A stretch of 64,000 bases of DNA from Myxococcales bacterium (GCA_016707895.1 JADJGV010000008.1:414222-478221); one strand, 5' to 3'; counted from the stretch's first letter, positions 49,423 to 62,532 are shown. Notes: generated by a model from the letters alone, not told the origin. Numbers and translations: made by a program.

Positions 49423-50629
49423 GTGTTGGTTCCACTGCCGCGGGGACGCGGCCGGCAGCGATGGGTGCTCGCGCTCGGCGCGCTCGGCCTGGCCGGGGCG
49501 CTGATCGCGGCCAAGGTCGCGCCCGGCGCGACGCGCGGCCGCGCCGCGCCGACGACGATCCCGACCGCCGACGCGGTGGTGGCCGAGGTGCCGCCGCTGG
49601 CCGCGGCCGCGCGGACCGCGCGGATCCGCGCGGCGGCCGGCGACGTCGACGCCGCGATCGCGATCGCGCGCGCCGCGATCGACCGCGTCCGCGCCGACGG
49701 CGACCCGCGCTACCTCGGCCAGGCGCAGGCCGCGCTCGCGCGCTGGTGGGACGAGCCCGCGCCGCCGCCGCCGCTGCTGCTGCTGCGCGCGACGATCCGC
49801 CAGGCGCTGCACGACTTCGCCGGCGCGCGGGTCGACCTCGACCGCCTGCTGGCCGACCACCCCGACGACGCCCAGGCGCGGCTGACCCGCGCGGTGGTCG
49901 CGCAGGTCGGCGACGATCGCGCGACCGCCGCCGCCGACTGCGCCGCGGTCACCCGGCTGGCCGGCGAGCTGTGGGGCGCCGCGTGCGCCGCGCCGCTGGC
50001 GGCGGCCGCCGGCGCCGGTCCCGCGGCCCGGGCCCGCCTGGCCACGGCGATCCGCGGCGGCCGCGACGCCACCGCCGCGGCGTGGGCCACGACCGCGCTC
50101 GGCGAGCTCGACCGCCAGCTCGGCGACGACGGCGCCGCCGAGCTGGCGTTGCGCACCGCGCTGGCGGCCGCGCCCGACGACGGCTATACGCTGGCGGCGC
50201 TGGCCGACCTGCTGCTCGACGCCGGCCGCCCGGCCGAGGCGCTGACGCTGGTCGGCGACCGCGCCGCCGACGCGCTGGCGCTGCGCCGGGCGATCGCGCT
50301 GCACCGCCTGGCCACGCCCGGCGCCGCCGCGGCCCGGGCCGCGCTGGCCGCGCGCTTCGCCGCCGCCCGCGCCCGCGGCGACGATCTGCACCTGCGCGAG
50401 CGCGCGCTTCGAGCTCGAGGTGCTGGGCGACGCGCGGGCCGCGGTGCAGAGCGCCACCGCCGGCTGGGCGATCCAGCGCGAGGCCGCCGACGCGCGGATC
50501 CTGCTCGACGCCGCGCTGGCCGCGCGCGACCGCGCCGCCGCGGCGCCGGTGCTGGCGTGGATGCGCCGGGCCGCGATCGACGACGTCCAGCTGACCCGGC
50601 GCCGGGCCGCGGTCGAGGCGCTGCCGTGA
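49423..50629 (+). CDS. TPR-repeat protein with N-terminal membrane anchor (frameshifted)
   Basis: GTG 49423 opens with a hydrophobic anchor (WVLALGALGLAGALIAAKVA). Alpha-helical repeats follow, such as DVDAAIAIARAAIDRV, IRQALHDFAGARVDLDRLLADHPDDAQARL and LALRTALAAAPDDGYTLAALADLLLDAGRPAEAL, typical of TPRs facing the periplasm. The frame breaks near 50401-50407 in CGCGCGC. Removing one base continues the protein as FELEVLGDARAAVQSATAG to the TGA at 50629, about 401 residues in all. The stop overlaps the GTG of the HupE/UreJ-like gene. It is the first gene of the DUF4331 cassette, in which TPR proteins are often seen beside HupE/UreJ-like genes (family knowledge, recalled, not searched). Confidence 0.7.
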
Positions 50630-51711
50630 GGGCGGCCGTCGTCGTCGTCGCCGCGCTCGCGCTCACCGCGAGCGGCGCCGTCGCCCACACCCAGAGCGAC
50701 GGCTACGTCGAGCTGACCGCGGCCGGCGCCGAGGTCACCGGCCGCGTCGACCTCGCCGCCCGCGACCTCGAGCTGGCGATCGATCTCGACGACGGCGACG
50801 GCGCGCTGCGCTGGCGCGAGGTCGCGGCGGCGGCGCCGCGGCTCCACGCCTACCTGCGCGACCACCTCGCGCTGCGCGTCGCCGCCGGCCCCTGCCCGCT
50901 GGTGCTCGGCGCGCTGGGCACGGTGCCCCGCGCCGACGGCGCGCACCTCGCGATCGCGCTGCGCGCCACCTGCCCCGGCCCCGCCGATCCGCTGACCGTC
51001 GACTACCGCGCGCTGTTCGCCGTCGACGCCCAGCACCGCGGCCTGATCCGCTTCGATAGCGGCGCCGGCGCCACCGTCGCGGTCGCCCGCGGCGCGCCGG
51101 TCACGCTGGTCGGCGGCGCGCGCCCGGCGGTGCGGCGGTTCGTCGTCGAGGGCGTCTGGCACATCTGGCGCGGCTTCGACCACGTCTGCTTCCTGATCGC
51201 GCTGCTCCTGCCCGGCGTGTTCGTGCGCCGCGGCCGTCGGCTCGCGCCGGCGCCGACCCTGGGCGGCGTCGTGCGCGACGTGCTGGCCGTGGTGACCGCG
51301 TTCACGCTGGCGCACTCGATCACGCTGGTGGTCGCGACGATGGGCTGGGTCCGGCTGGCGCCGGGCGTCGTCGAGCCGGCCATCGCGCTGTCGGTCGCGG
51401 CGGCCGCCGCCAACAACCTGACCCGCACCGTCGACGCCCGCTGGGCGGTCGCGTTCGCGCTCGGCCTGCTGCACGGCTTCGGCTTCTCGGGGGTGCTCAC
51501 CGACCTCGGCCTGCCCGGCGCGACGCTGGCGCCGGCGCTGTTCGGGTTCAACCTCGGCGTCGAGCTCGGGCAGCTCGCGATCGTGCTGGCGTTCTTGCCG
51601 CTGGCCTTCCTCGTCCGCCGCACGCGCAGCTACCGCGTCGGCATGTGGCTCGCCTCGGCCGCGATGGTCGTCATCGCGCTCGACTGGGCGGTCACCCGTC
51701 TCGCCGCCTGA
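50626..51711 (+). CDS. HupE/UreJ-family membrane protein
   Basis: A 361-residue protein from the GTG at 50626, which overlaps the TPR gene stop (GTGA, 50626-50629). A signal peptide (AAVVVVAALALTASGAVAH) precedes a roughly 150-residue soluble beta-rich domain (to about 170). A six- or seven-helix membrane domain follows, with the HupE/UreJ signatures VWHIWRGFDHVCFLIALLL, AFTLAHSITL and LLHGFGFSGVL, and conserved His residues in or near helices. Classical HupE/UreJ proteins are nickel or cobalt permeases of hydrogenase or urease loci. The large periplasmic domain and the DUF4331 context differ, so the transported metal, if any, is unknown. Confidence 0.78.
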   Translation: MRAAVVVVAALALTASGAVAHTQSDGYVELTAAGAEVTGRVDLAARDLELAIDLDDGDGALRWREVAAAAPRLHAYLRDHLALRVAAGPCPLVLGALGTVPRADGAHLAIALRATCPGPADPLTVDYRALFAVDAQHRGLIRFDSGAGATVAVARGAPVTLVGGARPAVRRFVVEGVWHIWRGFDHVCFLIALLLPGVFVRRGRRLAPAPTLGGVVRDVLAVVTAFTLAHSITLVVATMGWVRLAPGVVEPAIALSVAAAAANNLTRTVDARWAVAFALGLLHGFGFSGVLTDLGLPGATLAPALFGFNLGVELGQLAIVLAFLPLAFLVRRTRSYRVGMWLASAAMVVIALDWAVTRLAA

Positions 51712-51722
51712 CCGGAGCCACC

Positions 51723-52253
51723 ATGCGCACCTCGCTCGCCCTCGCCCTGTCGCTCGGCCTGTCGCTCGCCGCCTGCAAGCGCGCGCGCCCGCGCGACGCC
51801 GCGCCCGAAGCCACCGCCGCCACCGCCGCCGCCGCCGCCGCGCCCGCCGCCCCCCAGCCGCCGCCGTCGCCCGAGATGCGCACGCTCAGCGGCCGGCTGG
51901 CGTTCGAGGCGGCCCACCGCCCGACCGGCACCGCGCGGGTCGAGGACGTCGTCGCCGCGCTCGGCCGCGCCGGCGTCGCGCTCGCCGAGCCCAAGCAGTA
52001 CCTGGCCGCCACCGCCGCCGCCAGCTACTGCGCCGGCGGCCACACCGCCGACGGCCTCGCGGTGTCGGTGTGCGAGTACGCCGACGCGGCGGCGGCCACC
52101 GCCGGCCGCGCCCACGTCGAGCGGCGGTTCGCCGCGCTCGCCGCCGACCGCCGGATCGTCGTGCGCGGCGCCACCACGCTGACCACCACCGCGCCGCCCG
52201 GCGCCGCGCCGGCCACCCGGGCCGCCGCCGAGCAGGCGTTCCTGGCGCTCTGA
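51723..52253 (+). CDS. Small lipoprotein of the DUF4331 cassette
   Basis: A 176-residue lipoprotein (signal TSLALALSLGLSLAAC, Cys19) with a long Ala/Pro-rich stalk (about 20-55). A small globular domain follows (RLAFEAAHRP...VEDVVAALGRAGVAL...YCAGGHTADGLAVSVCEYAD) with two Cys, likely a disulfide. The ATG is preceded by GGAG. It starts 11 bp after the HupE/UreJ-like gene and 64 bp before DUF4331. The family is unknown. Confidence 0.6.
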   Translation: MRTSLALALSLGLSLAACKRARPRDAAPEATAATAAAAAAPAAPQPPPSPEMRTLSGRLAFEAAHRPTGTARVEDVVAALGRAGVALAEPKQYLAATAAASYCAGGHTADGLAVSVCEYADAAAATAGRAHVERRFAALAADRRIVVRGATTLTTTAPPGAAPATRAAAEQAFLAL

Positions 52254-52317
52254 GCGGCGCCCCATCACCGGAACTCGCGCCGCGCTGGCGCTGTTCGACA
52301 TCACCGTAGGAGGACCC

Positions 52318-53850
52318 ATGCAGCGGAACCTGCTGGGTGGAGTGCTGCTCTTTGCCGCAGCGACTCTGCCCGCCACCACCCACGCCTCGAGCCACCGCGA
52401 GGCCCCGTTCATCACCGAGAACCCGAAAGTCGACGCCACCGACTTCTACCTGTTCGCCAGCTACGAACCCGGCCGCGCCGGCTTCGTCACCCTCATCGCC
52501 AACTACCAGCCGCTGCAGGCGGCGTACGGCGGCCCCAACTACTTCACGATGGATCCCGACGCGCTCTACGAGATCCACGTCGACAACGACGGCGACGCGC
52601 AGGAGGACATCACCTTCCAGTTCGACTTCGCGACGACGCTGGCCGCCGCCGGGGCCGGCATCAAGCTGCCGGTCGGCCCGGCCGGCAACCAGAAGCAGGT
52701 CGCGGTGCCGTTCACCAACGTCGGCCCGGTGACCGCCGCCGATCAGAGCGCGCAGAACGTCCTCGAGACCTTCACGGTCGACATCGTGCGCGGCGATCGC
52801 CGCACCGGCACCCGCGCGCCGATCACCAACGCCGCCGGCGGCGGCGCCACGTTCAAGAAGCCGCTCGACAACATCGGCACCAAGTCGATCGCCAACTACC
52901 AGGCCTACGCCGACGCCCACGTCTACGGCGTCACGATCCCCGGCTGCGCGGTGCCGGGCGCGAAGGTGTTCGTCGGCCAGCGCGCCGAGGGCTTCGCGGT
53001 GAACCTCGGCCAGATCTTCGACCTGGTCAACCTCGACCTCGACGGCGCCACGCCGCAGGCCAACCCGCTCGGGCCGCAGGATCAGGGCGCCAACACGATC
53101 GCCAGCGCCAGCGTCACGACGATCGCGCTCGAGGTGCCGGCGGCGTGCCTCAACGACGCGACCGACACCAAGCTCGGCGCGTGGACCACGGCCAGCCTGC
53201 GCCAGGCCCGCGTGCTCAACCCCTCCGCCAGCTTCACCACGCCGACCCGCGAGGGCGGCGCCTGGACCCAGGTCTCGCGCCTGGGCATGCCGCTGGTCAA
53301 CGAGGTCGTGATCGGCCTGCCCGACAAGGACAAGTTCAACGGCAGCGAGCCGTCGGGCGACGCGCAGTTCCTCGACTACGTCACCAACCCGACCTTGCCC
53401 GAGGTGATGGAGATCCTGTTCGGCGCGGCCGGCGTGCAGGCGCCCAACAACTTCCCGCGCGCCGATCTGGTGGCGGCGTTCCTCACCGGCCTCCCCGGCG
53501 TCAACGACACCGCCACGCCCTCGGAGATGGTGCGGCTCAACACCGCGCTGCCGCCGACCCCGGCCGCGACCCAGAACCCGCTGGGCGCGGCGGCGTGCAT
53601 CGACCGCACCGCCACCGGCGCGGTCGTCGACGTCACCAACGTCGGCTGCGACCCGGCCGGCTTCCCCAACGGCCGCCGCCCAGGCGACGACGTCACCGAC
53701 ATCGCGCTGCGCGTGGCGATGGGGTACCTCGCGCCCACCGGCGACGCGCCCTCGGGCGGGCTGCCGTTCGTCGACGGTGCGTACCTGGCGCCGACGTCGT
53801 TCCGCACCACCTTCCCCTACCTGAACACGCCGCGCCCGGGGGCCCCGTGA
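52318..53850 (+). CDS. DUF4331-family exported protein
   Basis: A 510-residue secreted protein with signal peptide (LLFAAATLPATTHA). It then has the diagnostic DUF4331 opening SSHREAPFITENPKVDATDFYLF, a following YEIHVDNDGDAQEDITFQF, and the segments LGAWTTASLRQARVL, QVSRLGMPLVNEVVIGLPDKDKFN and DYVTNPTLPEVMEILFG. A strong ribosome-binding site, AGGAGG (52308-52313), precedes ATG 52318. The DUF4331 role is unknown. The conserved His/Asp near the N-terminus and HupE/UreJ linkage suggest extracellular metal or oxidant chemistry (inference). Its TGA overlaps the next gene start (GTGA). Confidence 0.88.
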   Translation: MQRNLLGGVLLFAAATLPATTHASSHREAPFITENPKVDATDFYLFASYEPGRAGFVTLIANYQPLQAAYGGPNYFTMDPDALYEIHVDNDGDAQEDITFQFDFATTLAAAGAGIKLPVGPAGNQKQVAVPFTNVGPVTAADQSAQNVLETFTVDIVRGDRRTGTRAPITNAAGGGATFKKPLDNIGTKSIANYQAYADAHVYGVTIPGCAVPGAKVFVGQRAEGFAVNLGQIFDLVNLDLDGATPQANPLGPQDQGANTIASASVTTIALEVPAACLNDATDTKLGAWTTASLRQARVLNPSASFTTPTREGGAWTQVSRLGMPLVNEVVIGLPDKDKFNGSEPSGDAQFLDYVTNPTLPEVMEILFGAAGVQAPNNFPRADLVAAFLTGLPGVNDTATPSEMVRLNTALPPTPAATQNPLGAAACIDRTATGAVVDVTNVGCDPAGFPNGRRPGDDVTDIALRVAMGYLAPTGDAPSGGLPFVDGAYLAPTSFRTTFPYLNTPRPGAP

Positions 53851-54134
53851 GGGCCGCGCTGGCCCTGGCCGCGGGCCTCGCGCTGGCGGCGTGTGGCGAC
53901 GACAACAGCAGCGCGCCGATCGACGCGCCGCCGGCGATCGACGCCGGCCCCGACGCGGCGATCGACGCGCCCATCGACGCGCCACCCGACGGCTCCACGT
54001 TCACGACGTTCGTGATCGATCAGATCCAGAACCAGACCACCGCGACGGCGACCCCGGCGCCGTACGCGACCTTCGCGCCGCTGCCCGATCCCGACTCCGC
54101 GAACCCGGCGGCGTACGCGCCGCTGTTCCCGTAG
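53847..54134 (+). CDS. Very small lipoprotein downstream of DUF4331
   Basis: A 95-residue lipoprotein from the GTG at 53847, overlapping the DUF4331 stop (GTGA). The signal is RAALALAAGLALAAC (lipobox LAAC). An Asp/Ala/Pro stalk (APIDAPPAIDAGPDAAID) follows, then about 40 residues ending in FAPLPDPDSANPAAYAPLFP. It has no recognisable fold. The coupling indicates expression in fixed ratio with DUF4331, perhaps as an anchor or partner. Confidence 0.6.
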   Translation: MRAALALAAGLALAACGDDNSSAPIDAPPAIDAGPDAAIDAPIDAPPDGSTFTTFVIDQIQNQTTATATPAPYATFAPLPDPDSANPAAYAPLFP

Positions 54135-54238
54135 CGAGGGCCGGGCACCGGCGCGGGCACGGGCGCGGTGGCACAACCCCACCGTTACCCGCCCGAAAAT
54201 TTCAGAAGTACGCCGCATTACGGTACATTCAAGTTCCG

Positions 54239-56386
54239 ATGCTAGCCCGGCGCGTGATCGCGCTCTCGGTCGACAAGGCCTTCGGCAAGGTGATGGCCAC
54301 GGCGCTGCGCGCCGCGGGCGGCGTGGTCGAGCTGCACAGCACGATCGAGGCGATGGGCACCGGCGAGCTGCAAGCCGCGCTGCTGGTCGTGCACCTCGAC
54401 GGCGCGCTGGCCAGCTCGCTCGAGGATCTGGCGCTGCGGCTGCGCGACGACGCGCGGCTGATCGTCATCCTGCCGGCGCACGCGCTGCCGCAGACCGTCG
54501 ACGCGATGAAGATGTCGGACAAGATCGCGGGCGTCCTGGTGCAGACCGAGATGCGGCCCGGCGAGCTGGCCGCGATGGCGACCCGGGTGCTGGCCGGCGA
54601 CATCTTCGGCCTCGAGAAGCTGGTGCCGTGGGGCACGCGGATCTACTCGACCCTGGTCGGCGACTACCAGGAGAAGTCGCTGTGCATCGCGCAGCTGATG
54701 GAGTTCGCCGAGCTGATGGGCGTGCGGCGCAAGTACCGCGACAACATCGAGCGTTGCCTCGACGAGATGTTGATGAACGCGCTGTACGACGCGCCGGTCG
54801 ACGAGCACGGCAAGCCGGTGTTCGCCGAGATCCCGACCAAGAGCCGGATCGGGCTGCGGATGGAGCAGAAGGTGGTCGTGCAGTACGCCTGCGACGGCCG
54901 GGTGTTCGCGATGTCGGTGCGCGACAGCTTCGGCGCGCTCGAGCGCGGCACGATCCTGCGCTACCTGCACAAGTGCCTGCACTCCGAGCAGCAGATCGAT
55001 CGCAAGACCGGCGGCGCCGGGCTCGGGCTGTACTTCATCGCGTCGAGCGCGAGCCGGTTCCTGATCAACGTGCTGCCGGGCGTGGCCACCGAGTGCGTCG
55101 TCACCCACGACCTCGAGGCGCCCAAGGTCGAGCTCGAGGCGTTCGGCTACTTCCAGGAGAAGATCGACGCCGCCGGGCGCCTGGCCGCCGGCCCGTCGCG
55201 GCTCCTGCCGCAGGGCGCGACCCACCCGGTCGAGCGGCGGGCCGGCGCGCAGCGCGCGCCGCGCGGCGTCGTGCTCGGGCTGTCGGCGGCGATCGCGCTC
55301 CTGGTCGCGCTGATCGCGCTGGTCGCCTACCCGCGGTTCGCCAAGCCGGCGACCACCGCGGTGCGCATCACCGTCGACCCGCCGGGCGCCACCGTCGAGC
55401 TCGACGGCCGGGTCCGCGGCGTGGCCACCGACGGCACGCTGCTCGTGACCGGCCTCGAGGTCGGCCGCGCGTACCGGGTCGCCGCGCACAAGGACGGCCA
55501 CAGCCCGGCCGAGACCGTGTTCCAGCCGGCCGACGGCCCGCCGACCAACCTCGACCTGCGGCTGGTGCCGCGCACCGCGACGCTCGAGATCGACTCGGAT
55601 CCGCGGGGCGCGGTGCTGATGATCGGCGGCCGCGAGGTCGGCGTCACGCCGACCACGCTGACCTCGCTGGCCCCGGGCAGCGACGCCGCGATCACGATCA
55701 CCCGGGTCGGCTACGCGCCGGTCGAGCGCACGGTCCGGGTGCCGGCCGCCGGCGCCGAGGCCCACCTGTCCTTGACCCTGGCCATCGACCCCAGCTTCGC
55801 GTCGCTGGCGGTGACCTCGACCCCGGCCGGCGCCGACGTCTACCTCGACGGCCAGCGCCAGGTCGGCCAGGTGACGCCGGTCCGCGAGCTGCTGGTCGAG
55901 GCCGGCCGCGCGCACAAGATCTCGCTGCGCCTGGCCAAGCACGCGCCGGCCACGATCGCGATCACCCCGACCGCCGGCGCGCGCGCGGTGCCGGTGACCG
56001 CGACGCTGGTGCCGGGCGCCGCGATCGCGATCACCGCCAACGTCGACGCCCGCGCCACCGTGGTCGGCGTGCCGGGGTGCGTGCGCAAGCCGCTGCCGCT
56101 CGACTGCCCGGTGCCGGCCGGCCGCTACGACGTCGACATCGAGGCGCTGCGCCCGTCGGGCGTCACCCGGCGCCCGGTCGAGGTCTCCGACGACACCATC
56201 GCGCTCGACGTCAAGTTCGGGATCGTCGAGGCCAAGCCCGGCAGCCAGCTGGTGGTGGCCGGGCGCAAGCTGCCGCGACTGGCGCTCGAGGAGGGCAAGC
56301 GCACGGTGCGGGTCGCCGACGCCGCCGGGGTCGAGACCAACGTCGAGGTCAAGGTCATCGCGGGCAAGCCGATCCTCGTTCCGTAG
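54239..56386 (+). CDS. Receiver-like / HATPase-like / triple-PEGA membrane protein
   Basis: A 715-residue protein. Residues 1-135 resemble a degenerate response-regulator receiver (VIALSVDKAFGKVMATAL...LLVVHLDG...LIVILPAH). Residues 150-310 look like a GHKL ATPase of the anti-sigma/SpoIIAB type, with ERCLDEMLMNALYDAP (N-box style), VRDSFGALERGTI and GGAGLGLYFIA. A Pro/Arg linker precedes one transmembrane helix (about 342-364). Outside lie three PEGA repeats near 374 (VDPPGATVELDGRV), 447 (SDPRGAVLMIGGREVG) and 522 (STPAGADVYLDGQRQVG), then further beta domains. It suggests a switch with cytoplasmic phospho-signal or anti-sigma modules and a periplasmic envelope-binding part. The fusion is unusual; no family name is known to me. 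Confidence 0.75.
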   Translation: MLARRVIALSVDKAFGKVMATALRAAGGVVELHSTIEAMGTGELQAALLVVHLDGALASSLEDLALRLRDDARLIVILPAHALPQTVDAMKMSDKIAGVLVQTEMRPGELAAMATRVLAGDIFGLEKLVPWGTRIYSTLVGDYQEKSLCIAQLMEFAELMGVRRKYRDNIERCLDEMLMNALYDAPVDEHGKPVFAEIPTKSRIGLRMEQKVVVQYACDGRVFAMSVRDSFGALERGTILRYLHKCLHSEQQIDRKTGGAGLGLYFIASSASRFLINVLPGVATECVVTHDLEAPKVELEAFGYFQEKIDAAGRLAAGPSRLLPQGATHPVERRAGAQRAPRGVVLGLSAAIALLVALIALVAYPRFAKPATTAVRITVDPPGATVELDGRVRGVATDGTLLVTGLEVGRAYRVAAHKDGHSPAETVFQPADGPPTNLDLRLVPRTATLEIDSDPRGAVLMIGGREVGVTPTTLTSLAPGSDAAITITRVGYAPVERTVRVPAAGAEAHLSLTLAIDPSFASLAVTSTPAGADVYLDGQRQVGQVTPVRELLVEAGRAHKISLRLAKHAPATIAITPTAGARAVPVTATLVPGAAIAITANVDARATVVGVPGCVRKPLPLDCPVPAGRYDVDIEALRPSGVTRRPVEVSDDTIALDVKFGIVEAKPGSQLVVAGRKLPRLALEEGKRTVRVADAAGVETNVEVKVIAGKPILVP

Positions 56387-56416
56387 CCGGCGCCGGATCG
56401 GGTATCATCGCACCCG

Positions 56417-57702
56417 ATGTCCCGGCTCGCTGTCGCCCTGGTCTGCGCCGCAGCCGGATCCGCGACCGCGGCGCCGACCGAGACCACGACCACGCCCTAC
56501 CCCGGCGTGACCCACGTGCGCTGGACCGACACGGCGGCCCAGCAGCGCGCCCACTTCGTCGTGGTCGACCTGTCGTTCGGGTCGCTGACCGTCCGCGCCA
56601 CCGACGAAGCCGACCGCGGCAAGACCGCCAGCCAGATCGCCGCGCTGCACGGCGCGCAGCTCGCGATCAACGCCGACCTGTTCACCCCGGCCGGCTACCG
56701 GCCCGACGGCCTGGCGATCGGCGCGGCCGGGCCGTGGGCGACGGCGCACGACGACGATCGCGAGGCGGTGTTCCGCTTCGGCAAGACCGTCGCCGGCACC
56801 GACGCGCTGATCGTGGTGCCCGAGTCGGTGGTCGCGCCGAGCGATCTGCCGGAGTTCGTCACCGGCGCGATCGGCGGCCGGCCGCTCCTGGTCCGCGCCG
56901 GGCAGGTGCCGCCCAGCTTCGACTGCGCCGACGCCGACACGATCGCCTGCCAGCGCGCGCCGCGCACCGCGCTGGCGCTGACCGCCGATCGCCGCACGCT
57001 GATCCTCGCGGTGGTCGACGGCTGGCAGGCCGGCGCGCTGGGCATGACCGCGGCCGAGCTGGCGGGGCTGCTGGTGGCGCGCGGCGCCCGCGACGCGGTG
57101 CTGCTCGACGGCGGCAGCGCCTCGACCCTGTTCATCGCCGGCGAGGGCGGCGTCGTCAACGCGCCGTCCGACGGCGCCGAGCGCCCGGTCGCCAACCACC
57201 TGACGATCCGCTCGGGCCCGACCGTGGCCCGGACCATGTACGGCGTGGTCCGCGAGGGCAACATCCTCACCGGCCCCGACCTCGGCGGCGTGCGGGTGGT
57301 GTTCGACGACGGCCGCGCGGTGACCACCCCCGCCGTCGACGCGAGCTTCACCTTCGACAACGTGCCGATCCGCTGGGCCTGCGTCGACGCCACCAAGGCC
57401 GGCTACGACCCGGTGCACCAGTGCCGGCAGATGGATCCCGACAACCCGATCACCTACAACTCGATCGCGATGTACCGCAGCGGCACCGGGCCCGACGCCG
57501 GCGTCGACGCCGCGATCGACGCGCCGGGGCCGATCGACGCCGCGGCCGACGGGCCGCCCCGCGACGCCGCCACCCTCGACGCCGGGGGCGGCGGTGGCGG
57601 CGGCGATGGCTGCTGTCGGACCGATCGCGGCGGCGGGGCGCCGGTGGCGACCACCGCGGCGTTCGTGGTATTGGCTTGGCACCGGTCGCGCCGGCGGACG
57701 CG

Positions 57703-57706
<4 letters not shown>
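56417..57706 (+). CDS. Phosphodiester glycosidase (NAGPA-like) with MYXO-CTERM-like tail
   Basis: A 429-residue exported enzyme with a signal peptide (AVALVCAAAGSATAAP). The phosphodiester-glycosidase domain (about 60-270) has RTALALTADRRTLILAVVDGW and ARDAVLLDGGSASTLF, motifs of the NAGPA family that also includes SpoIIP-like and uncovering enzymes. The C-terminus is a beta-domain plus Asp/Ala/Pro stalk ending in a Cys pair (GCC), a hydrophobic stretch (VATTAAFVVLAW) and HRSRRRTR. This matches the MYXO-CTERM sorting-signal architecture known in myxobacteria. The stop overlaps the next gene (ATGA, 57703-57706). Confidence 0.75.
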
Positions 57707-59048
<1,342 letters not shown>

Positions 59049-59049
<1 letters not shown>

Positions 59050-60317
59050 TGCGCGTGCGCGTGGCGGCGCTGGCGTTGATCGCGGCCGCCTGCGGCGGCA
59101 AGCGGCGCGAGCCCCCGCCGCCGGTCGCGCCGATCCCGAGCTGCGTCGCCGCCCTGGGCCAGGCCGCGACCCTGCCGCCCGCCGAGCGCACCGCCGCGGT
59201 GCTGCGCGGCTGCCCGCTGTGCGGCCCGAGCTTCGCGCCGCTGATCCCCGCCGCCGACGGTCACCCGGACCTGGCGGCGATGAACGCGCTGATCGCCGCG
59301 TGCCAGACCGGCTGCCGCGGCACGGCGATCGGCGCCTGGCGCTCGCAGCTGTCGGATCTCGAACCGGGCCCTGGCGTCGCGCGGCCGTGGAAGGCGCTCG
59401 CCGAGGCGTGTCCGGCGACGATGCACGCCGCGCCGCCGACCGCGCGCTTCGTCGGCGCGGCGTGGTGGGGGCTGGTGACGATCGGCCAGCGCCTGGTCGA
59501 CGCCGCGCCCGGGCTGCCGGCCGATCAGGCGGCGGCGCTGGCCGCGGCCCGCGCCGCGCTGTGGATCCCGCTGCCGCCGTGGACCGTCACCGGCGCCGGC
59601 CTGGTGGCGCCGCCCGGCGTCGCGCGGCCCGGCCTGCCGTGGCGGCACATCACCGTCACCGACCAGGCGATCCTGATCGGCCGGCTGCCGTTCGGCCGCT
59701 TCACCGAGGCCGGGTTCGCCGTCGACGGCGGGCCCACGCCCTACCCCGGCCAGCCGCTGGCCGGCGATCCCGCGGCGGCGCTGGCGGCGCTGACGCCGCC
59801 GCCCGGGCTGCGCGACGCGGTCGATCCGCCGGTGGTGATCGCGCCGATCGCGGCCCCGGCGACGCGGCTGGTCGCGGCGCTGCGCGCGCTGGGCGCGCAG
59901 CCGGTCGCGCTGGCGGTGGCGGTGCCCGACGCGCCGGGCGGCTGGCACGGCGCGATCGCCGCCCACGCGCTGACGATCGCCCCGGCGAGCGGCCCCCGGG
60001 TGCGGCTCGATCTGGCCGCGGCGCGGATCGCGGTGGTGGCCGCCGACGGCGCGGTCCGCGCGTCGGCGCCGTGGCCCGACGCCGCCTCGCCGCGCGCTCG
60101 GCGGCAGGCCGCGCTGGCGATCGCCCGCGGCGTCGCGGTCGAGCTGGCGCTGGCGCTGCCGGCCGACCTGCAGGTCGCGGACGTGGCGGCGCTGCTCGAC
60201 GACTGCCTTGCCGCCGGCGCCACCGGCCTGGCGCTGGCCCCCGACGGCGCCGACGCCGCCGCCGCGCCGCAGCCGGCCTTCGACGCCGCCGCGCTCGCGA
60301 AGGCGGCTCAGCCTTGA
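59049..60317 (+). CDS. Large putative lipoprotein with Cys-rich N-terminal region
   Basis: A 422-residue protein from the GTG at 59049, sharing its first base with the last base of the activator stop TAG. The signal (VAALALIAAAC, lipobox AAAC) is followed by several Cys in CVAALGQ, CPLCGPSF and CQTGCRG, likely disulfides. A mostly Ala/Pro-rich domain (about 120-420) follows, with repeats of hydrophobic strands and no recognisable catalytic motif; some segments (ARIAVVAADGAVRAS) are beta-rich. It is the last gene of the chain that begins at the PEGA fusion. The function is unknown. Confidence 0.6.
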
Positions 60318-60348
60318 CCGCGCCCGCGCTTCCCCCAATCCTTCGGCC

Positions 60349-61991
<1,643 letters not shown>

Positions 61992-61995
<4 letters not shown>

Positions 61996-62501
61996 TCCGA
62001 TCGCCGGGGCTCAGCGCCCGCCCGCCCGACGACACCGTGCTGGCGGCGCTGCTCGCCTGCCACGAGCGCATCCACCGCTTCACCGCGCTGGCGGCGCGGC
62101 TGGCCACCGCCGACGGCACGCCCACCGAGCGCGCCGAGGCCGGGGCCGGGGTCGTCCGCTACTTCACCGTCGCGCTGCCGCTGCACGCCGCCGACGAGGA
62201 TCTCAGCCTGGCGCCGCGGCTGCGCGGCCGCGACGCCGCCGTCGACGCCGCGCTGACGCAGATGACCGCCGAGCACGTCGCCCACGCCGGGCCGCTGGCG
62301 CGGGTGGTCGACGCCGCCCGCGCGATCGTCGCCGCCCCCGCGACCGCGCCGCCCGACCTCGCCGCCGCCGCCGCCGCGCTGGCGGCGCTGTTCGCCGCGC
62401 ACCTCGCGCTCGAGGAGCGCGCGATCTTCCCGGCGATCGCCGCGCTGCCGGCCGAGGTCCAGGCCACGATCCGCGCCGAGATGCTGGCGCGCCGCCGCTG
62501 A
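61992..62501 (+). CDS. Hemerythrin/HHE-domain protein
   Basis: A 169-residue four-helix-bundle protein from the GTG at 61992, overlapping the glpD stop (GTGA). Potential di-iron ligands are CHERIHRF (His in helix A), LPLHAADEDLSLAPRL (His and Glu in helix B), EHVAHAG (His in helix C) and HLALEERAIFPAI (His and Glu in helix D). HHE proteins bind a non-haem di-iron site and act as oxygen, NO or iron sensors or stores. The coupling with GlpD hints at a respiratory context (inference). Confidence 0.8.
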
Positions 62502-62532
62502 TCGCGCGCCGGGATCGGGGCACCATGCCGGC

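Noticed and set aside
54165..54200. Possible sigma-54 promoter (TGGCAC) upstream of the PEGA fusion gene
   Set aside because: The expected GC element at the correct spacing is absent.
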